Origin: Zymoseptoria tritici IPO323
Taxonomy: Eukaryota; Ascomycota; Dothideomycetes; Mycosphaerellales; Mycosphaerellaceae
Assembly: GCF_000219625.1 (NCBI RefSeq)
Contig: NC_018208.1
Location: forward strand, 434,001 to 498,000
Direction: 5' to 3'
DNA length: 64,000 bases
Below are positions 45,159 to 55,440 of the stretch, piece by piece. The notes under the pieces are model-generated. The model made no database searches, was not told the origin of the DNA, and saw only the letters and a program-made list of their open reading frames with translations. Positions within the stretch are counted from its first letter, which is position 1; each line of letters starts with the position of its first letter. Both the position numbers and the translations under genes were made by a program.

Positions 45159-45775
45159 ATGTCCAGAGCGGCGATGCAATCGGCGGTCGCCGACCGAGAT
45201 GCGGTAGCTTACCTCCAGACGCTCTCGATTCCTGAGATTCGTGCCACGGTCCGCATAACCGATGCGATGTGCGGCATGAATGCAGCAAGATCCACATTCA
45301 AGACCGACGAAGAACTGATCGGCTACCGTAACGACATCGTCCGTGATCTCAGGGATGGTCCACGGCAAGGTGGTGGAGGTGAGGTTCTCTCGGCCTATTC
45401 TTGGATTCGGAGGCACCCTACTGCTAGTCGTGGACAGGCTCCTCCTGCTAGCAATCGGCCCGCCAATGCCAGCTCGCTCGACTACAGCAGATTCGAGTCT
45501 CCGGCGATGTCCCCTGGCTAGACTTCGTACACGCCATGGTAGCCACTGGTTTTGAAGCCGAGAAACTCTACGGCCCAGTATGGAACTTCCGGCCGACGAA
45601 ACTTGATGTCGAGCGAAGCATCCAGTTCCACGAACCCCATCCGAGCGGTAAGATTGCGTATCGGGTTTGTCGGGGGCATGGAAGGAGGTTGAACAGGGCG
45701 TATGGGTGGACTGGAGACAATTTCGTGGCAGAAGGAAAGAGTGCGGTGGCTTTGGGCGAGAAGCAGGTCAATTGA
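45159..45775 (+). CDS. Conserved hypothetical protein, gene structure unresolved
   Basis: Two coding-like blocks in different frames. Block 1 (45159-45521) is open for 120 codons and begins with a helical LQTLSIPEIRATVRI segment that vaguely recalls a SAP-type helix pair. Block 2 (from about 45437 to 45775) contains VSGDVPWLDFVHAMVATGFE, VERSIQFHEPHP and GRRLNRAYGW, which look strongly conserved and folded. A stop lies between them in block 2's frame, so an intron ending at CTGCTAG (45436) is likely, but no good donor in block 1 has the right phase. Either a donor is atypical, there are two introns, or the gene is broken. I do not recognise the function. Confidence 0.4.
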
Positions 45776-46015
45776 GACGGTACTTCTCGCCCACCACACC
45801 ATTTTGAATACAGATGACGGATCATGGACGAGCGGGATATTCGATGTCCTCGGATCGGGTATATATCATGATTATGTCATCGTTCCGAGGTCGGCTCGCG
45901 AACGCAAGCTCCAACGACAACTCTTCTTCACTTTCAAACACATCAAGGCAAGATCTCGTCTCCCGGAAGACCGCAACCTCCATTCAAGCTGAATAATCTC
46001 AAAATCTGAACCGCT

Positions 46016-46873
46016 ATGCCTTTCGCTACCGTCAAATCTCACCGCATCCACTATGTCGAATCCTCAGAACTCGGCTACGAGAACGACTCCAGCAAAGCCA
46101 CGATCGTTATGGTCCATGGCCTCGGTTCCTCTCAGAACTTCTATGTCCCAACATTTCCCTCTCTAGCCGGGCATCGCTGTATTGCTCTGAGTACCTATGG
46201 CGCCGCACAATCGAAGTCAAATGGCGAGAAGCTCACATTGGAAGAACTGGCTGACGATGTCATTGGACTCATGGACCATTTGAAAGTCGAGAGAGCGATT
46301 CTAGCTGGGCACTCGATGGGAGGTCCGATGGTTCTGACCGTAGCGGCGAGGCACCCAGAGAGAGTGCTTGGTGTAGTTCCAATTGGGCCGGTGAACCCGA
46401 GTTCAATCAAGCCTGAGATGTTCACCAGTCGGATCGAGACAGTGCTGAAGGGTGAGACTTTATCAACTGGGTCCTTGACAAAGCCATGACTGACTCCACC
46501 GATGATAGATGGCATGGAACCCCTCGCCAACACCGTACCAAAAGCTGCGACCAACGCCAACAGCACCGGAGTGCAAAGAGCGATGATCCGCGAGCTGATA
46601 ATCGGCCAGGACCCCAAGTCGTACGCTTCGCATTGTGAAGTCATTGTGAACGTGAAGGATCCTGGCTTCGGCTCGATCAAAGTCCCGGTGCTGCTGATTG
46701 CGGGTGATGAAGACAAGTCGGCGCCGTTGAAGGGTGTTCAGTATATTCATGAGCATCTGGGAAGTGAGCAGAAGGAGTTGAAGGTGTTGAAGGGCGTGGG
46801 CCATTGGCATTGCATCGAATCTGGAGATCAGGTTGGCAGCCTGATCAAGGACTTTGCGGCGAAGATTGCGTAG
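46016..46873 (+). CDS. Alpha/beta hydrolase (3-oxoadipate enol-lactonase-like)
   Basis: Exons 46016-46451 and 46509-46873, with a 57-nt intron that starts GTGAGA and contains ACTGAC. The protein is 266 aa. The oxyanion motif HGLGSS is at about residue 40. The nucleophile elbow GHSMGG lies near residue 100. The acid is probably the Asp in LLIAGDEDKSAP, and the base His lies in VGHWHC near residue 247. The size and motif order match the enol-lactonase, esterase and haloperoxidase branch of the fold. There is no signal peptide, so it is cytosolic. The substrate cannot be told, and no catabolic neighbours support a pathway. Confidence 0.8.
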
Positions 46874-47005
46874 GATTTGATTCCTGCTCATCAGCCTACT
46901 TCAGTCTTTCAGTCTCGTTGGAAGGCGTTCCCAACGACAGCCTCTTTCCAACATTAGGTTCACTCCACACTATCCGACCTTCGGAACAAGCCAGCGACCA
47001 TCACC

Positions 47006-47558
47006 ATGCGTACAGCTTCCATCATCGCTCTTTGGTTTGGCAGCTCTTTGGCTGTCTCTGTAAGACGAGCTATGCAAGCATCGATGCTGGATGCTGATCG
47101 ACGTCGTGCTAGCAATGCGTCAAATTCGCCGACAAGTTCCCCCATAGAACTTCGCTCGACGCTTCTTTGTACTTCAAACCGGGCCAGATTCGTCTGAATT
47201 CGAAAGACGGTGAGTCCGAATGGTGTGCAGGTAGCCCCGGCAGGGAAAATGGCTGTTGCATCGACTTCGACGAGTTGCCATCAGATAACGGCAAAATTTT
47301 CCCTCATTTCCGTCCGTGCCTTGAGGTAGGCTATCTTCCTTGGACACCATCTTCCTCTGACGGTCTCACGCATACTTGCAGGGTCGCGGTTGCAACACCC
47401 ACGGGGCACTATGTGTGGACCAGCCGCTCACCAGGATGGCGTACTATGACTGCGAAACAGTAAGTTTGCCGACGGTCACCAGACCTGCCACAAATTTGCC
47501 TCGCCTGTATGGGTGTAGCTGACACTCGTACTTCTGGTGGTAGAACCACTCGTGCTAG
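47006..47558 (+). CDS. Small cysteine-rich secreted protein (candidate effector), four exons
   Basis: Exons 47006-47059, 47113-47325, 47382-47459 and 47544-47558, all phase 0; introns are 53, 56 and 84 nt. The product is 119 aa. Exon 1 encodes exactly a signal peptide (MRTASIIALWFGSSLAVS). The mature protein has nine cysteines, including SEWCAG, NGCCIDF, FRPCLE, RGCN, ALCVD and YDCE. A last 15-nt exon adds NHSC. If intron 3 is not used, the frame ends 22 codons later instead. No family was recognised; it resembles small secreted disulfide-rich proteins of plant-associated and saprobic fungi only in general form. It sits 132 bp downstream of the hydrolase gene. Confidence 0.6.
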
Positions 47559-47870
47559 AACCTCTTTGAGTACCGGACGGCTCAGTCAGCAAGTGGGCGA
47601 CGGACGGCGTTCCGTTGGAGACGTCGCCGCGACACGCTCGCTTTGACGGTTGGTCGCGGGCAGATATTGGTGCCAATGGCCGTTGCTTTTGCTGGTGGAT
47701 TCCTGTCTTCCAAGCATACTGTATCATAAACCTGAAGGACTCTCTCACACGAGTTCGCTCATTCGCTCCAATACCACATCTCAATCATTGAACACGCGGC
47801 ACCATCGCGGAACCCGACGATGCGCAGTCGTCCTCAGCCGAAGTAGGATGAACGCTTCTCCCCTGCCATC
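47559..47870. other. Short convergent 3' region
   Basis: It lies between the small secreted protein and the HAUS1 stop. Nothing recognisable is present. Confidence 0.5.
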
Positions 47871-48725
47871 TCACCGGTTGTACGGATCGACAAGTCCCTC
47901 GAACAGCCTGTCCCTCTTCGTGGTCAATCTTCTCAACCCCTCCCTAGCTCTCTCGACTTCTGCTCTCGCCGTCCTTGCATCAGCTGGTAAGTTCTGAAAT
48001 GCTCGCAACTCTTCCTCAAGGACCTGCAAAGCCGCCTTCTGTTCTTCGACATCTCCCATTCGCTGTTGCACATGCTCAATACCAATACTCCTGGAACTGG
48101 TTTTCGAAGCACTCAGACGCTCCTCATACTCTGCGACCTTCGCTTTGAGATGCTTTGCGAGCCGCATCCACTCAGCCGTGTCTTCGACAATATCAGACGG
48201 CGCTTTGTAATCTTCACCTCGCAGGTCTTCGAGAAGTGCAGTGATCCGTCGCTGTTCCCGCTTCAAGGCTTCTAATTGCGCCTCAGCACGCTTGACCTGC
48301 TGCACAATCTCGAACTCCTCCACACCCAGACTCACTATCTCCTTGCCCAGCCTCGCCACGTCCCCACTCCCACAATTCAAAACCACGCCCATCTCAGCCA
48401 GCACGTCCAAGCTGTCCACTCCCTTCAATTCTTTCTCCACACCCTGCATCACCTCGCCTTGCAGTCCGTCCTGCTTTCTCCCAAGTGCCTGTAAAGCGGA
48501 CTTTTGTACTCTCTCCACTGAAGCGCGCTGTTCGTCTGCATTTTCATTGAGATTTGCGAGTGTCAGGAGCGCTTGCAGGGTATCCTCGTTGCGCTCGAAT
48601 GAAGGAATTCGTGAGCCATATCGTCGAGAGAGCCAGGCGTCTACGGCAGCCCAATCTTTGGCTTGTGCTTGTTGGGCGCGAGCTTTGGAAGGCGAGAAGA
48701 GTGCTGTCGCTGTCCAGTCGTCCAT
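47871..48725 (-). CDS. HAUS1: HAUS augmin-like complex subunit 1
   Basis: Single exon, 284 aa from the ATG at 48725; an ATG 13 codons upstream is less likely because conserved HAUS1 proteins begin near WTATALFSPSKA. The N-terminus WAAVDAWLSRRYG followed by FERNEDTLQALLTLANLNE is characteristic of HAUS1. The rest is almost entirely heptad-patterned coiled coil (KRAEAQLEALKREQRRITAL and AALQVLEEELRAFQ). Augmin recruits gamma-tubulin to existing spindle microtubules for branching nucleation. It is divergent from SKI3 with 377 bp between the start codons, so they probably share a promoter region. Confidence 0.78.
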   Translation of the reverse strand: MDDWTATALFSPSKARAQQAQAKDWAAVDAWLSRRYGSRIPSFERNEDTLQALLTLANLNENADEQRASVERVQKSALQALGRKQDGLQGEVMQGVEKELKGVDSLDVLAEMGVVLNCGSGDVARLGKEIVSLGVEEFEIVQQVKRAEAQLEALKREQRRITALLEDLRGEDYKAPSDIVEDTAEWMRLAKHLKAKVAEYEERLSASKTSSRSIGIEHVQQRMGDVEEQKAALQVLEEELRAFQNLPADARTARAEVERAREGLRRLTTKRDRLFEGLVDPYNR

Positions 48726-49102
48726 GTTTGCACTTTGAGATAGCTCCGGGAAGGAATGGTGCAATTTTTGTCAGATTTCTTGCTGAGAATACTCTGGTTT
48801 AATCAGGCACGGTGACTGAGATCTTGCGGCGTGGTTCCGCTCCAAACGCCTCCCAAGAGTCCGATTCTGATGTTGTTGTGTTGAAGTTGTTCGGCGCGTT
48901 CATCACACTAAGTCATTTAACCAAGCATTTTGGCACTGTCCCACGACTTTGCTTGCTCGGTAAAGGCGTAGACATGACTTTACCAAGACTAATTTATTGA
49001 AGCCGTCAGAAACATCATCACTCTCGACTCTCCACTTGGGAATTGACATCAGCCAGGACACTTCACTCTCCGGACGATTCGATCCCAACCCAATGCGAGA
49101 CT
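48726..49102. promoter_or_regulatory. Shared divergent upstream region of HAUS1 and SKI3
   Basis: 377 bp between the two divergent start codons, with no coding potential. Individual promoter elements were not identified. Confidence 0.5.
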
Positions 49103-52100
49103 ATGTCCGCCAAAGCTGCCCTGAAAGCAGCGAAAGCGGCGTTGGATAATCAGCAATACGATACCGTCATCGAACAATCAAACCAAGCACTATCAACGGA
49201 CCCTTCAAACTACTTTGCCAAACTGTTCCTTGGACGTGCCTACGAGAAACAAGGCAACTTTGACGACTCTGCCAAGAACTATCGCTCAGCAGCACAGTCA
49301 AAACCAGACGATACTCAAGGATGGCTGGGTCTTTGCAGTGTCTACGAGGCACAGGAATCGAGGAAGGTAGATGAGTATCGCGAAGCCGCTATCAGTGCGG
49401 CGCAAGTATTTGCTACAGCTGAGGATCGCGAACGCTGCCAAACGACATTTGATAAATTGAGGTCATTCACCAAGAAATATGGCACGCCGGAGCAGAACAA
49501 GAAAGTGTTGAAGGAGCAACTTCCAGGCAGTGTTCTGTACGAGTTTCTGGAAGGCAGAATTCCGCATCCGTCGCATACATTCACGCGGCTAGCAGAGTTG
49601 ATCGAGGATGAGGAAGGGAAGTTCATCTCGAAGGAGATTGCAGAGCGGAGGACGAGGATCGGTGCGAGGGTGGGACAGGTCACTCTGGATGTCAAGCGGG
49701 AGGTGTTCCGGACGAGCGAACTGGAAGAAGTCTATCAACAGATCATCAATTGGGCCAGCGATGATGAGATCAGAAGACAGTACGAGGAGAAGCTACTTGA
49801 ACGGGCTTATGAGACGCTGACTGTTTTGCCAATGGAGGAGAAGGCTGCGAAGCTTGATCAAGTTCTGACTCTTGCTGAGGGCATGGTCATCATCCACCAT
49901 CCTTTTCGACTAGCTTGGGACCTGGTCCTAGAGTCACGAGACATGGATGAACTAAGAGATCTGGATGCTGGAATTCTGCGAGAGTACGTCAAAGTGTTCC
50001 CAGATGGCGGACTTGCCAGGATCATGAAGGGTTGGTTGACGAGCGAGTTGTCTCCATTCCCGCCGCCGCCAAAGTCCGAAGATGACGACGAGAAGGATGA
50101 CATCTTCAAGCCCATGACTTCAGAAGATCGACTACTCCTCTTAACGGAAGGCCTTGCTGTTGCAGAGCAGTCTCCGCTTGCGCATCGCCTGGTCGCAGAC
50201 TACTATCTCCACATCGAGGAGCATCAAAGCGCAGCCGACACCTCTCGTTCCGGATTGCAGACCGTGCAGACTGAGGGTAACAAGCTCGGTCTTGCATTCC
50301 AGAACACCAAAGATGCCCTCAATTCAGTCTTGGCAACATCTCTGGTCCACCATCAGGCTCCGCGAAACCATCCCGAGGCAAAGCGACTGTTCGAAGCGAT
50401 TCTCCAACGGAAACCGAAGTTCACAGCAGCACTAATCGGCCTAGGCTTGATCATGGAAGAGAACGAGGACTATCAAGACGCCATTACATTTTTCACCCGA
50501 GCTCTGGAAGAAGATAAAGGCAATGTCCGCGTGGGTACAGAGCTTGCTTGGTGTAGAGCACTAAGCGGTGATTTCTCGCGGGCGGCCGAAGAGCTTGAAG
50601 ACTTCCTCCAGCTCATCCGAGCGGATGATCCTCGGACCAGAGATCTGCGAGCGCAGACTTTGTACCGCATAGGAATATGCTTGTGGGAAATGGACACTTC
50701 GAAAGCTGCCCGCAAAGACAGGACTGGTGCTTACTCTCGCTTCATTGCTGCGATCAAGACGAACATCAACTTTGCGCCGGCATACACAAGTCTCGGAATC
50801 TACTATGGCGACTACGCCAAAGACAAGAGGCGAGCACGGCAGTGCTTTCAGAAAGCGTTCGAGCTGTCTCCCGCCGAGGTATCCGCCGCAGAAAGGCTAG
50901 CCAGGACATTTGCTGATCAAGGCGACTGGGAAATTGTAGAGGTCATCGCTCAGCGAGTGGTCGACTCAGGTCGCACTCGTCCACCTCCAGGCTCCAAGAA
51001 GAAAGGCATCAGCTGGCCGCACGCCGCCCTTGGTGTGGTACAAATGAACAAGCAGGAGTACCAGAAATCCATTGTATCGTTCTTGGCTGCACTCCGAATC
51101 AGTCCGGACGAGTATCAACCTTACGTCGGCCTGGGAGAGAGCTATCACAACTCTGGGAGGTACAACTCGGCGCTTCGAACATTCAACTATGCTCTGGAAC
51201 CGCACGACAAGGTGGAGTTGAAGATCACTGGAGAGAGGTGGTTTGCCAAGTACATGCTTGCCAACGTCCACCGAGAGCTGGGTGAGTTTGAGGAGGCGAC
51301 GCAGGGCCTGCTGCATGTCTTGGAGGAGCGACCAACCGAATTTGGTGTGCTCATGTCGTTGCTGCAGACACACGTGGAGCATGCGTGGCGATGTGTCGAG
51401 ACTGGTCTGTTTGGTAGAGCCGTGCAGAGTGCGAAGGATGCCATTGAGATTGCGAAGAAGATTGCAGAGGGAAACACGAACGCTTTCAACATGTGGAAGG
51501 CGGTAGGAGATGCATGCTCGATCTTCTCTTGGGTGGGAAGTGCGAACGAGGAATTCCCCGAGGATGATCTGCGGACTCTACTTGACACAAGTGCAGCTGC
51601 AGAGGTGTACGAGTCGCTGGCAGACGTCGATCGGGTTTCGCTGGAGGCGCTGAAGAAGTCCGCGACGAACGGCACCACAGCATCGCCTACAGCGCTTCCC
51701 AAGCCGATGGTCGCCTCAATCCTCGCATTCAAGCGAGCAATTCACTCTTGCTCACATGAGATCAACGCTCAAGCCGTAGCGTGGTATAACCTTGGATGGG
51801 CCGAACAACGTGCCCATGCGATCAGCGACGCCAAGACCGGCAAGAAGTACAGCAGCGCGGCCGTCCGCTGTTTCAAGCGTGCGATTGAGCTCGAAGCAGG
51901 CAACGCGGAGTTCTGGAACTCGCTTGGCGTGGTCACTACCACCCTTAATCCGGCCATCGCACAGCACTCATTCGTCCGCTCTCTTCACCTCAACGAACTG
52001 AATGCCAAAGTTTGGGCCAACCTCGGCGTCCTCTACCTACTGCAGAACGACATGGAACTTGCCCACCAAGCATTCGGCCGTTCACAGAGCACAGATCCAG

Positions 52101-53269
52101 ACTACGCTCACGCATGGATGGGAGAAGGTCTCATCGCTCTGCTCACCGGTGACTCGTCTCTGGCCCTCAGCCACTTCACTCACGCTTTTGAGATCTCTGA
52201 TTCGACATCCCTCCTCGTCAAACGGCACTACGCCCTCTCGACATTCGACTACCTACTCACCTCTCCGTCCTCCTCCAACGACCTCACGAAGCTCATTCAG
52301 CCGCTCTTCGCCCTCTCCCAGCTTATCACTCAGTCTCCCCACGACCTCCCCTTCCGCCACCTCTCTGCCCTGTTCCTCGAACGAGTGGGCTCCCATCTTA
52401 ATGCGATCGAAGTTCTTACATCTCTTTGCAACGACGCAGAAGCCGAATACGAGACGACCGAGTCTGATGCGGCTCTTGCACGTTTTGCGCAAGCGAAAGC
52501 AGATCTCGCGCGGAACCAACTCGCAGCGAAATCTTTCTCCAATGCAGCAGAAAGTGCAGAGACAGCCCTTGACCTTTCGTCTGACGCAGATAACTCCGGT
52601 CTTGACGCCGACTCACGAAGGAAGCTCCGTCTATCTGCGCATCTTACTGCTGGATTAGCGTTACATAACGAGGGAAAGATGGGTGAAAGTGTCAGCATGT
52701 TCAAGGCCGCACTGGAGGAGAGCAGCAACGATCCAGACGTTGTATGCTCGCTTGTCCAAGTCCTCTGGGCGCAAGGAGGTTCGGATGAGAAAGCTGTCGC
52801 AAGGGAGCAGTTGTTCGAATGTGTGGAAAAGTCACCTGAGCATGTCGGTGCCGTGACGCTCTTAGGTGCTATCGCTGCGCTGGACGATGATCAAGATACT
52901 GCTGCAGCTGTGAAGGACGACTTGATCGTGCTACGGACGAAAGATGGTCTCTCGACGAAGGACATTTCGGGCATTGAGACGTTGCTTTCCTCATTGGCAG
53001 CTTTGTCGCCCGGATCCGAGGCAGACTCTCTCACTGAGGCGCAGGCATCGATCCTGCTTCGACCAAATGACCCGCAGGCCTGGACGAACCTAGCAAACCT
53101 TTCGGGAGAGGCTACGGCTGCCGAGATGGCGTTGAAGACGGCTGCAAAAGCTGTTCCGCCAAGCGGCGATATGCAGGCCAGCGACTTGAGTCTCGCTTTC
53201 AAGGGTGTGGGCACACTTGGTGATTCGCAGAGAGGGAGGGTGCTCGCACCGTGGGTTGGTGGACAGTGA
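49103..53269 (+). CDS. SKI3: Superkiller protein 3, TPR scaffold of the Ski complex
   Basis: Single exon, 1,388 aa from the ATG at 49103 (the frame is open 20 codons further upstream). The N-terminus is two TPRs (KAALDNQQYDTVIEQSNQAL, AKLFLGRAYEKQGNFDDSA). The whole protein is TPR-rich, with clear units such as ALIGLGLIMEENEDYQDAIT, YVGLGESYHNSGRYNSALRT and AEFWNSLGVVTTTLNPAIAQ. Length and the EQLPGSVLYEFLEGRI segment match Ski3. With Ski2 and Ski8 it feeds RNA into the cytoplasmic exosome for 3'-5' decay. Intronless, with no anomalies seen. Confidence 0.9.
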   Translation: MSAKAALKAAKAALDNQQYDTVIEQSNQALSTDPSNYFAKLFLGRAYEKQGNFDDSAKNYRSAAQSKPDDTQGWLGLCSVYEAQESRKVDEYREAAISAAQVFATAEDRERCQTTFDKLRSFTKKYGTPEQNKKVLKEQLPGSVLYEFLEGRIPHPSHTFTRLAELIEDEEGKFISKEIAERRTRIGARVGQVTLDVKREVFRTSELEEVYQQIINWASDDEIRRQYEEKLLERAYETLTVLPMEEKAAKLDQVLTLAEGMVIIHHPFRLAWDLVLESRDMDELRDLDAGILREYVKVFPDGGLARIMKGWLTSELSPFPPPPKSEDDDEKDDIFKPMTSEDRLLLLTEGLAVAEQSPLAHRLVADYYLHIEEHQSAADTSRSGLQTVQTEGNKLGLAFQNTKDALNSVLATSLVHHQAPRNHPEAKRLFEAILQRKPKFTAALIGLGLIMEENEDYQDAITFFTRALEEDKGNVRVGTELAWCRALSGDFSRAAEELEDFLQLIRADDPRTRDLRAQTLYRIGICLWEMDTSKAARKDRTGAYSRFIAAIKTNINFAPAYTSLGIYYGDYAKDKRRARQCFQKAFELSPAEVSAAERLARTFADQGDWEIVEVIAQRVVDSGRTRPPPGSKKKGISWPHAALGVVQMNKQEYQKSIVSFLAALRISPDEYQPYVGLGESYHNSGRYNSALRTFNYALEPHDKVELKITGERWFAKYMLANVHRELGEFEEATQGLLHVLEERPTEFGVLMSLLQTHVEHAWRCVETGLFGRAVQSAKDAIEIAKKIAEGNTNAFNMWKAVGDACSIFSWVGSANEEFPEDDLRTLLDTSAAAEVYESLADVDRVSLEALKKSATNGTTASPTALPKPMVASILAFKRAIHSCSHEINAQAVAWYNLGWAEQRAHAISDAKTGKKYSSAAVRCFKRAIELEAGNAEFWNSLGVVTTTLNPAIAQHSFVRSLHLNELNAKVWANLGVLYLLQNDMELAHQAFGRSQSTDPDYAHAWMGEGLIALLTGDSSLALSHFTHAFEISDSTSLLVKRHYALSTFDYLLTSPSSSNDLTKLIQPLFALSQLITQSPHDLPFRHLSALFLERVGSHLNAIEVLTSLCNDAEAEYETTESDAALARFAQAKADLARNQLAAKSFSNAAESAETALDLSSDADNSGLDADSRRKLRLSAHLTAGLALHNEGKMGESVSMFKAALEESSNDPDVVCSLVQVLWAQGGSDEKAVAREQLFECVEKSPEHVGAVTLLGAIAALDDDQDTAAAVKDDLIVLRTKDGLSTKDISGIETLLSSLAALSPGSEADSLTEAQASILLRPNDPQAWTNLANLSGEATAAEMALKTAAKAVPPSGDMQASDLSLAFKGVGTLGDSQRGRVLAPWVGGQ

Positions 53270-53822
53270 TCCATCCAGCAACAGAGCTGTGGTAATGCTG
53301 ATCCGGCAAGGAATCACAATACTAAAAAGATGTCGATAGATAACAGATCCATGGTCTCAGTCCTGGACGTTCAAGGCACAGCGTCGGCCCCGAAAAGATA
53401 TGGACCCACATCGACTTCACGATGATGCCAAAGTTGAAAATTCGTCGGGCTTTTCGCGGTGTTATCATCTCCACAACATCCCAGCTCGTCACACAAAGGT
53501 CACTCGCAGATAGGCTCGTCTGCGAAAACTGCCTGCGAACTCGCCACATCTAGGGAATGTTTCCCTGCTTGTGGCAAGGTAAGACCGTGGTATGTGCAAG
53601 GTACTGCTATCATCAGACGTGCATCATTGACATCGCTAAGATGCTATATCACTCTTTCTCCTCCCTCGCCGTCCTCCGCACTGTTTAACACTGACTCTTC
53701 CGCGCTTCCGCGGTCAATTTCAGCTTCATTCAAGATTTCCAGACATACAATTCGACCCGAACAATTGGGATTGAATCACGTATCGCACTGAATCCATCAA
53801 ACCCCTCTCCATCTCCATCAAA
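53270..53822. other. Intergenic region, 0.55 kb
   Basis: It lies between two + strand genes and holds the 3' end of SKI3 and the leader of the aquaglyceroporin gene. Nothing else seen. Confidence 0.5.
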
Positions 53823-55385
53823 ATGTCCCACCGCCCTCCAAACGCCCCTCGAAAGTCTACGATGCGTTCGACTCGCACGAACAAGACGTCCAATACAGCC
53901 CACAACCTCGCCGGGCCACCCTCTCGTCCTCCACTTCCTCGCACCGACAGGACGGATGCTCATAATACCTACTACGCACAGGGCTATCGCGCTCTGAACC
54001 CGCTGATGGAGAATAGCGAGCCACGGCCAAGCTTTTCTCTCGCGAGGACTTTTCCGCATCAAGTCAGATGGGGAGCTGGGAAGAAGACTGGTAGTCCCAA
54101 GACTGTCGAACAGGCGGAGAAAGGTGAGACGCAGACGGCGCCGTGGGATAGGGAGGACGAAGTAGAGCAGGCGGCTGCAGCGGGTGAGGACGCTGAATGG
54201 GATGTCGGAGATGAGGCAGTGGAGTCTGAAACGAGTACGCAGGTTGATCGACTGTCACAAGCCGGGAGGGATGTCGAGGAGGGAGAGAATGATGACACAC
54301 CGGAAGTGCAGCATCGACGAGTCGACGCTTTTCGGAAAGATGGCGAGTGGGCTGGGAATGTAGCGGAGGAAGATACAGTCGAGGGCGATGCTGAGGATCG
54401 TGAGTCGTCTTCCATCCTCTGTCATAACCAGAATCGGACATCGCTGACCATCAGAATCGCAGACCCATTCAACCACTGGGCCCTCCTCCGCCTCCGCTTC
54501 CAACGCCCCCTGGCCGAATGGCTCGGAACCACAATTTACAGCTTCATTGGCATATCCGGCACTCTCGCCGTGCAGACCTCCTCACCATCCTCTCCCCTCA
54601 CACCTCAATCCCAATACTGGACCTGGGGTTTCGCGACCATGCTGGCGATCTACATCTCCGGCGGCGGGTCCGGCGCCTTTCTCAATCCAGCTTTGACGAT
54701 CCTGTTGTCGGTCTTTCGAGGCTTTCCCGCCCGCCGTGTGCCGACATACATCCTCGCACAAATACTCGGCTGCTTCACGGGCGCTCTGCTCGCGTTCGCG
54801 GTCTATCGAGATGGCATACTCATGTTGTCGGAAGATGGAGTTCTTAGCGCGGAAACGACTGGTACGGCGTTTTACACGCAGCCGAAAGAGTGGATGGGGA
54901 ATGGCAGTGCTTTTCTGACCGAGTTGCTGGGAACGGCTGTCGTGGGGATCTCAATACTTGCCCTAGGAGACTCGGGCAATAGCCCACCTGGAGCAGGAAT
55001 GCACGCCTTCGTTATAGGTCTGCTCATCACGACTGCGACGATGGCGTTGGGACAGGGTACGGGAGGATGTTTCAATCCAGCGAGAGATCTGGGACCGAGG
55101 TTGGCGACTATGGTCGTGGGGTACAATCGTGGCATGTGGAGTGCGCGGGATTGGTGGTGGATCTGGGGAGCTTGGGGAGCGACTGTGACTGGAGCATTGC
55201 TCGGAGGCTTCGTGTATGATGTATGTGTTTTCAAAGGCGGAGAGAGTCCGGTGAATTATTCGTGGAGAAGATGGAAAGTCGAGGGGTTGAAGGAAGAAAA
55301 AGTGTGGACGGAAAGACTTGGGATGAGGAGGAAGACCAAAGATCTGCAGAAAAGGTTGGAGGAGGGAGCAGTTGAGAAGGAATAA
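53823..55385 (+). CDS. Aquaglyceroporin (MIP family) with long acidic N-terminal extension
   Basis: Exons 53823-54399 and 54463-55385. The 63-nt intron (GTGAGT, GCTGAC, CGCAG) has no stop and is a multiple of three, so the unspliced frame is also open. The spliced protein is 499 aa. Residues 1-195 are disordered and acidic. The MIP fold follows with six spans. The first pore motif is GSGAFLNPALT and the second GGCFNPARDLGPR; the Asp after NPAR is typical of glycerol-conducting channels. Fungal Fps1-type proteins also have long regulated N-termini. The role is glycerol and small-solute flux during osmotic adjustment. Confidence 0.88.
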   Translation: MSHRPPNAPRKSTMRSTRTNKTSNTAHNLAGPPSRPPLPRTDRTDAHNTYYAQGYRALNPLMENSEPRPSFSLARTFPHQVRWGAGKKTGSPKTVEQAEKGETQTAPWDREDEVEQAAAAGEDAEWDVGDEAVESETSTQVDRLSQAGRDVEEGENDDTPEVQHRRVDAFRKDGEWAGNVAEEDTVEGDAEDRESSSILCHNQNRTSLTIRIADPFNHWALLRLRFQRPLAEWLGTTIYSFIGISGTLAVQTSSPSSPLTPQSQYWTWGFATMLAIYISGGGSGAFLNPALTILLSVFRGFPARRVPTYILAQILGCFTGALLAFAVYRDGILMLSEDGVLSAETTGTAFYTQPKEWMGNGSAFLTELLGTAVVGISILALGDSGNSPPGAGMHAFVIGLLITTATMALGQGTGGCFNPARDLGPRLATMVVGYNRGMWSARDWWWIWGAWGATVTGALLGGFVYDVCVFKGGESPVNYSWRRWKVEGLKEEKVWTERLGMRRKTKDLQKRLEEGAVEKE

Positions 55386-55440
55386 GAGAGCAATTCTGTC
55401 GTTGCTGTGGAGCTGATGCAGTCTGAGACGGCTTTATACC

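Noticed and set aside
45111..45416. Minus-strand frame over the unresolved conserved gene
   Set aside because: The + strand contains the conserved-looking motifs; the minus frame has none.
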